From: Zygnema cylindricum
Lineage: Eukaryota; Streptophyta; Zygnematophyceae; Zygnematales; Zygnemataceae
DNA length: 10,000 nt
Assembly (NCBI GenBank): GCA_037447655.1
Contig: JBBHKE010000052.1
Location: forward strand, 1 to 10,000
Reading direction: 5' to 3'
Each line of letters opens with the position of its first letter. The first letter of the stretch is position 1. The notes under the pieces were generated by a model. That model worked only from the letters and a program-made list of their open reading frames with translations. It was not told the DNA's origin and made no database searches. A program made the translations under genes and the position numbers. Below, piece after piece: positions 6,470 to 10,000 of this stretch.

Positions 6470-6691
6470 CACCGTGTATCGCTATTAGTGTTAATGTTTT
6501 TTTTGCCTCTTAAAACATCTTTCCTCCGTACACACTTGTCGGATTAAGGATCTGACGGTTGCGGTTGAAAGACAAGTTTCTCACCTTCCGATTGGTGGTC
6601 TCAAATTGAAAATCGAACAATCGTATACGGAAAAAAGATGTTTTAGGTAGCGAAAAAATTCCTATCACTACAGCAATAGCGATACATGGTG
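6470..6691. mobile_element. short fold-back (MITE-like) element
   Basis: The left end ACACCGTGTATCGCTATT (6470-6487) matches the complement of the right end AATAGCGATACATGGTGT (6674-6691) with one mismatch. A second inner inverted pair, AAAACATCTTT-CCTCCGTACAC near 6513 and its diverged complement ending AAAAAAGATGTTTT near 6645, makes most of the 222 bp fold back. The ends resemble those of the 501-1031 element (CACC-G-ATCG-TATTAG). No transposase is present. A clean target duplication is not visible. Confidence 0.72.
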
Positions 6692-7390
6692 TTTCGGTGA
6701 TATCGCCATAAATTTTTACCCGATACACAACACTAAACTTAATGCGTATATTACGAGCGCACTAAAAACCGCACTTTTGAGCAATGGTGTAGGTTGTCTT
6801 TTAAGTGGAACCATTCTTTTTTCATTTTTCCCAGTTTGACGGTTTTTTATCCATCAGCGATTTATGCGATTTGTGACTGGAAGACCGACGGTGAGATCTT
6901 AGCCGTTCATATTTTTTGGACGCTTTAGATTGTCTTTACCGGCCGCACCTTTTTAATCAGTCGGCCAGTTTGTCCGTTTCGCTATTCTGCACGGTCTCGG
7001 ATAAGACAAAAAGCATCCAAGTACGTGAATCTTGTCACCATGTGCGTCCGTACATTAATACGACAATTCCGCAGAAACATATAATTGCATAATTAGGTGG
7101 TGGAAGTTTCTGTGGTCTCCATAAAAGTTTGTCGCGTAGTGCAGTTTGCGTCAGCAAAAGTCGAGGACCCGCGAGGACGTTTCCTTCCAATTGTTCCAAA
7201 CGAAAAATGATGACGTCATCTATCTGTGAGTGAGAAAAAATGAGCTAATAAACGTAAACCACGTGTAAAGATGTTGCCCATCATTTCCAATTATTTGACG
7301 GTTTTTTTCTCATCGGACGATCCAGATTGCTCGGATGTGCGCCAATCAGAGAAGCGCGGCTGCATCTGATTCGCTAACATGTAACCTAAA
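6692..7390. other. intergenic stretch, no gene recognised
   Basis: No frame with splice signals or a protein motif is seen. Small features: GATGACGTCATC (7209-7220), a 12 bp palindrome containing the CRE-type TGACGTCA; an AATCAGA/TCTGATT inverted pair at 7343-7349 and 7364-7370; and two similar segments around TTTGACGGTTTTTT (6836 and 7294). These could be regulatory or old repeat remnants. Confidence 0.5.
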
Positions 7391-7410
7391 GGAGAAACCT
7401 GACTTTCTTC

Positions 7411-7460
7411 TAAAAAACCCTAAAAAACCCTAAAAAACCCTAAAAAACCCTAAAAAACCT
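7411..7460 (-). repeat. five tandem telomere-like TAAAAAACCC units
   Basis: Four exact 10 bp TAAAAAACCC units and one TAAAAAACCT lie in tandem, the C-rich complement of TTTTTTAGGG-type repeats. They are flanked by near-identical direct repeats, GAAACCTGACTTTCTTCT before (7394-7411) and GAAACATGACTTTCTTCT after (7465-7482). TTTTTTAGGG is a known but rare plant telomere motif (Cestrum); an interstitial patch this short need not be a former chromosome end. Confidence 0.85.
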
Positions 7461-7690
7461 TAAGAAACATGACTTTCTTCTCCGTTACCACTTACGACGC
7501 CGTAACCGGCTGCCATCTGTTTCAGCGGAGAAACAGAATGAAGGGCGGTTAGACCAGCTGTCCAGAAAAGACAAAAAGTTGTACAAACGATTAAAATAAT
7601 TTATAGTTGTAATACCTAACGACAAAAAGACTGATAGCCTATTCCCACCGGAAAAAAAAACACTTCCGCAACAGACGGACGTTCGAATAA

Positions 7691-7748
7691 TGTACGGCTT
7701 TCCGAGCACCGACTTTGTAGATTTCGGAAGTTCTCGGAAAGCCGTACA
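7691..7748. repeat. 16-bp perfect inverted repeat (hairpin)
   Basis: TGTACGGCTTTCCGAG at 7691-7706 pairs exactly with CTCGGAAAGCCGTACA at 7733-7748 around a 26 nt loop. It sits just upstream of the repeat block shared with the 6470-6691 element and may be an arm of a fold-back element. Confidence 0.85.
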
Positions 7749-7754
7749 AATGAC

Positions 7755-7914
7755 CTTGTCGTATTTTGAATCTGACTGCTGCGATTGAAAGGTAAGGTTC
7801 TCAGCTTCCGATTGGCGGTCTGAAATTGAAAATCCGACAAGTGTGTACGGAGAAAAGATGTTTTCAGTGGCGAAAAAAAGTAAAGAACCTTGACGTTAAT
7901 AACGATTCGCGGTG
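7755..7914. mobile_element. second, incomplete copy of the MITE-like family
   Basis: The stretch CTTGTCG...ATCTGAC...GATTGAAAG...CTTCCGATTGG(C)GGTCT and on to GATGTTTT...GCGAAAAAA aligns with 6535-6656 along its length. It ends in TAATAACGATTCGCGGTG (7897-7914), identical to the right end of the 501-1031 element, tying the two elements into one family. A clear left end is not seen, so this copy may be truncated or rearranged. Confidence 0.68.
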
Positions 7915-7927
7915 GTACTGTAAAGTA

Positions 7928-7946
7928 CACCGCAAATCGACATTAG
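7928..7946. mobile_element. isolated left end of a related element
   Basis: CACCGCAAATCGACATTAG differs at two positions from the left end of the 501-1031 element and is preceded by TA. It lies 13 bp after the right end at 7914, facing away. A possible matching right end GCGGTGTA occurs near 8564-8571, but it shares only 8 bp. Confidence 0.5.
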
Positions 7947-8091
7947 CGTATTGAACGTATTAAAAAATAATAGTCGCGGGCGACCCGGTGCTTTGCCCTT
8001 TGATTGTCAAGGGCCAATCGTTTTGTACACGCGGACCAATAGGAGCGTCACAATTTTTCGTAGGAGTTACATGTACTCGTATCAATCCGTT

Positions 8092-8166
8092 TTGCGGTAG
8101 TGTACGGATATTTGAGAACACGACAGCGTAGCGTGATGTGACAGATCGCACGCGCAAAAATTAAAA
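8092..8166 (+). repeat. dispersed direct repeat, copy A
   Basis: GCGGTAGTGTACGGATA and, after about 20 extra bases, GCGTGATGTGACAGATCGCA plus CGCGCAAAAAT recur at 8564-8617. No protein or RNA gene is recognised from 7947 to 8660 apart from these repeats. Confidence 0.75.
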
Positions 8167-8563
8167 ATACGATACAATACGTTACTGTACTCTACGGTAT
8201 CGATAACACGACATTTTGGCGTGACGACTAATTTGTTTGGACGTGAATCGCCCTTGACGCCAACTTACGTCAACATAAAGGTCGCGATGTGATTAATGTT
8301 GCCGTACGACAAAGCGCCGATGACTCAAATCCGACCGTACAAAACCATCCTTGACGTCGTAAGCCGCGGGTCAATTGTCGCGATCACTTTGTCGTCGTCG
8401 CTGTACTGTAGTGTAGAGGTTTCGAACCGTTCTGTCAAGGGTACAAACTACAAAGAATCAATCGTCGCCGTTGCTGCGATATCGTTTCACTTATTTGTAC
8501 GGCATCGACGGCATCCTGGTACCTGTCGTGGCCACCTCGATGTCGTCGGCCGCGGGTCACCTA

Positions 8564-8625
8564 GCGGTGTAGTGTACGGATAGTGGCGTGATGTGATGGG
8601 ATCGCACGCGCAAAAATGGAAAGTA
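8564..8625 (+). repeat. dispersed direct repeat, copy B
   Basis: GCGGTGTAGTGTACGGATA runs directly into GTGGCGTGATGTGATGGGAT and CGCACGCGCAAAAATGG. Compared with copy A it lacks about 20 internal bases. CCGCGGGTCA occurs before copy B (8553) and again at 8366, suggesting further old duplication. Confidence 0.75.
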
Positions 8626-8807
8626 CTTTTTTTTTACAAGTCCGTCTGTTTACTTCCTCACTACTCTTTTAGGTGACGACAAAATGTCAAACGTTTCGAT
8701 TTCTGAGACCGGCGGTTGTGGACTGCCTTGTCAACACCTCCCCTTGTCTCGTCATTGGAGCGCGAATCTGGTTCTCTTCCTGTCAACCAACCAGTACTTC
8801 TATCTCC

Positions 8808-8957
8808 CTTTCCCTCCCTCCCTCCCTCCCTCCCTCCCTCCCTCCCTCTCTCCCTTTCCCCTTCATCAATTCTATATATTTTGAATATTTTATAAAGGAG
8901 AGGGAGAGGGAGAGGGAGAGGGAAAGGGAGAGAGAGGAGAGGGAGGGGAGAAGCGAA
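8808..8957. repeat. facing CCCTCC and GAGGGA microsatellites
   Basis: A (CCCT)n tract at 8812-8862 is followed after about 40 AT-rich bases by a (GAGGGA)n tract at 8896-8957. The two are complementary and could form a long hairpin or triplex. The arrangement copies the one around exon 4400-4609. Frames across it are S/P/L- or R/E/G-rich artefacts. Confidence 0.9.
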
Positions 8958-8985
8958 GTTGTTTGTTTTATGACTGGAGGGTGAG

Positions 8986-9069
8986 AGGGAAGTTATTGCC
9001 AAGTATGCCGTAACGGTCGGTGCCTTGGCCGCCCTCACAAGTACCCTCCTCGGATCCCTCCTTCCCCAG
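8986..9069 (+). CDS. orphan exon resembling a cationic amino acid transporter (CAT/SLC7 family)
   Basis: The frame reads REVIAKYAVTVGALAALTST then LLGSLLPQ, ending CAG|GTACCT in phase 0. This matches the transmembrane segment of CAT-family amino acid/polyamine transporters, where K/W-Y-V-T-V-GA-x-AL-x-(S/T)-(S/T)-LLGS is followed by PQPR and a helix with MARDGLL. The acceptor could be AG at 8984-8985 or 8986-8987 in a purine-rich context, so the start is uncertain. No other CAT exon is visible between the end of the PPR-SMR gene and here, nor downstream to 10000. It may be one exon of a gene with long introns, or a displaced fragment. Codons favour GCC/CTC/ACC, unlike the PPR exons. Confidence 0.6.
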
Positions 9070-9526
9070 GTACCTTTTTCTATTGTGTGCTAGTTTAGGA
9101 AAATATTGCACCTTATTTAGTGTGGTTTAAATTGTACAAGGAAGCATTAGTCAGAGTCGAAAATATATATATACATATATATAATATAATATTATATATG
9201 ATATATATATAATATATATATAATATATAATATATAAATATACATATATGTATTATAATATATATAATATATATTATATATATATATGTATATATAGTAT
9301 ACATATATATATAATATATATTATATATATATAATATATAAAATATATATAATATATATTATATATATATATGTATATATAGAATACATATATATATAAT
9401 ATATATTATATATATATATATGTATAATATATATAATATATATATAATATATAAATATATATATATATTATATATATATAATAATATATAAATATATATA
9501 TATATATATTATATATATAACATATA

Positions 9527-9600
<74 letters not shown>

Positions 9601-9640
9601 ACATATATATATTATATATATATGTATATTTATATGTATA
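9070..9640. repeat. complex AT satellite
   Basis: From about 9163, alternating AT with punctuating TATATATATGTATATATAG-like blocks occurs in near-copies around 9285 and 9366, so there is a higher-order period of roughly 80 bp inside the dinucleotide run. Nearly every part is self-complementary. A single frame across it is a Y/I-rich artefact. 9070-9162 is unremarkable. Confidence 0.9.
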
Positions 9641-9774
9641 CCGCCATAGTTTTTATACGCTTAGTTTCTCCCTCTTCTTCTCAACACAAAGCCAACAATG
9701 GTTTCCTTTCACCTCTTCGATTCTAAATAGTGTGGTTGCACAGCCATCTATCCCAAGATGTTTCATCTTATTTG

Positions 9775-9985
9775 AAAACTAACTGTTTTAGTATATATAT
9801 TTGAACATCTATATCTAACTGTTATAATGTGTTAATTAATAGTGTTAACTAACTATTGCATTATATTTTTTATAACAGTTTACATTATATTTATCTTAAG
9901 AGTTAAAATTAACTGTTATATTATACATATTATAACAGTTGTATCTAATCGTTAAAATATGTTAATTATTATAAGTATAATAAAC
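9775..9985. repeat. AACTGTTA inverted and direct repeats
   Basis: AACTGTTATA (9911-9920) and TATAACAGTT (9931-9940) make a 10 bp stem with a 10 nt loop; a second pair is at 9818-9827 and 9871-9880. TATCTAACTGTTATAATGTG at 9812 is repeated, diverged, 130 bp later at 9942, both followed by TTAATTA. 9641-9774 shows nothing recognisable. Confidence 0.75.
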
Positions 9986-10000
9986 TTATATATTTAGTAA

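Noticed and set aside
7209-7220. CRE-type palindrome as a promoter element
   Set aside because: No gene start is recognised nearby, so a regulatory role cannot be supported; it is noted only within the intergenic entry.
7675-7700. GTTCGAATA as a tRNA T-loop
   Set aside because: There is no matching anticodon or D arm nor an acceptor stem around it; the hairpin at 7691 accounts for the pairing.
8296-8583. 95-residue open frame
   Set aside because: It has no recognisable motif, contains the dispersed repeats, and lacks splice or transmembrane logic linking it to the transporter exon.
8673-8984. Open frame upstream of the transporter exon, considered as a neighbouring CAT exon
   Set aside because: No CAT motif is found in any frame, and it runs through the CCCTCC repeat.

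Overview
This window looks like nuclear DNA of a photosynthetic eukaryote, most likely an alga; I cannot fix the lineage. The reasons are spliceosomal exons with GT-AG introns, long AT, CT, GA and T microsatellites, degenerate telomere-like repeats, MITE-like inverted-repeat elements, and a pentatricopeptide-repeat (PPR) plus SMR-domain protein, a type typical of organelle RNA metabolism in plants and algae. Nothing looks prokaryotic: there are no long ORFs, operons or ribosome binding sites. Most open frames here are low-complexity artefacts.

Layout. 1-1493: an AT microsatellite, a ~49-50 bp minisatellite (about 166-498 and 1034-1165) split by a 531 bp TA-flanked inverted-repeat element (501-1031), more AT repeat, then a pyrimidine tract. 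1494-5569: the 3' part of a PPR-SMR gene on the + strand, six exons at 1494-1617, 2236-2479, 3164-3361, 3776-3866, 4400-4609 and 5252-5569. All five internal junctions have matching codon phases, the protein reads PPR repeats, then a linker, then SMR, then a basic tail, and it ends at TGA 5567-5569. The 5' exons are outside the window or unrecognised. The first exon carries an apparent one-base frame break in an A run. 5570-8985: no convincing gene; telomere-like TTTTTTAGG-type repeats in opposite orientations, at least two related MITE-like copies, dispersed repeats and hairpins. About 8986-9069: one orphan exon resembling part of a cationic amino acid transporter (CAT/SLC7). 9070-10000: AT satellite and a palindromic AACTGTTA-type repeat region.

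The most unusual observation is that the PPR-SMR gene shows local tandem duplications of splice-site regions at three exon boundaries: four copies of the acceptor and exon start before 3164 (spaced 95, 93 and 114 bp), two copies of the acceptor and exon start at 4169 and 4400 (231 bp), and two copies of an exon end and donor at 4609 and 4707 (98 bp). Each leaves decoy splice sites in the intron. Exon 4400-4609 is also flanked by complementary CCCTCC and GGAGGG tracts that could pair in the pre-mRNA, and the acceptor at 3775 is preceded by 22 consecutive G instead of a pyrimidine tract. Together these point to intron growth and splice-site turnover driven by simple repeats.
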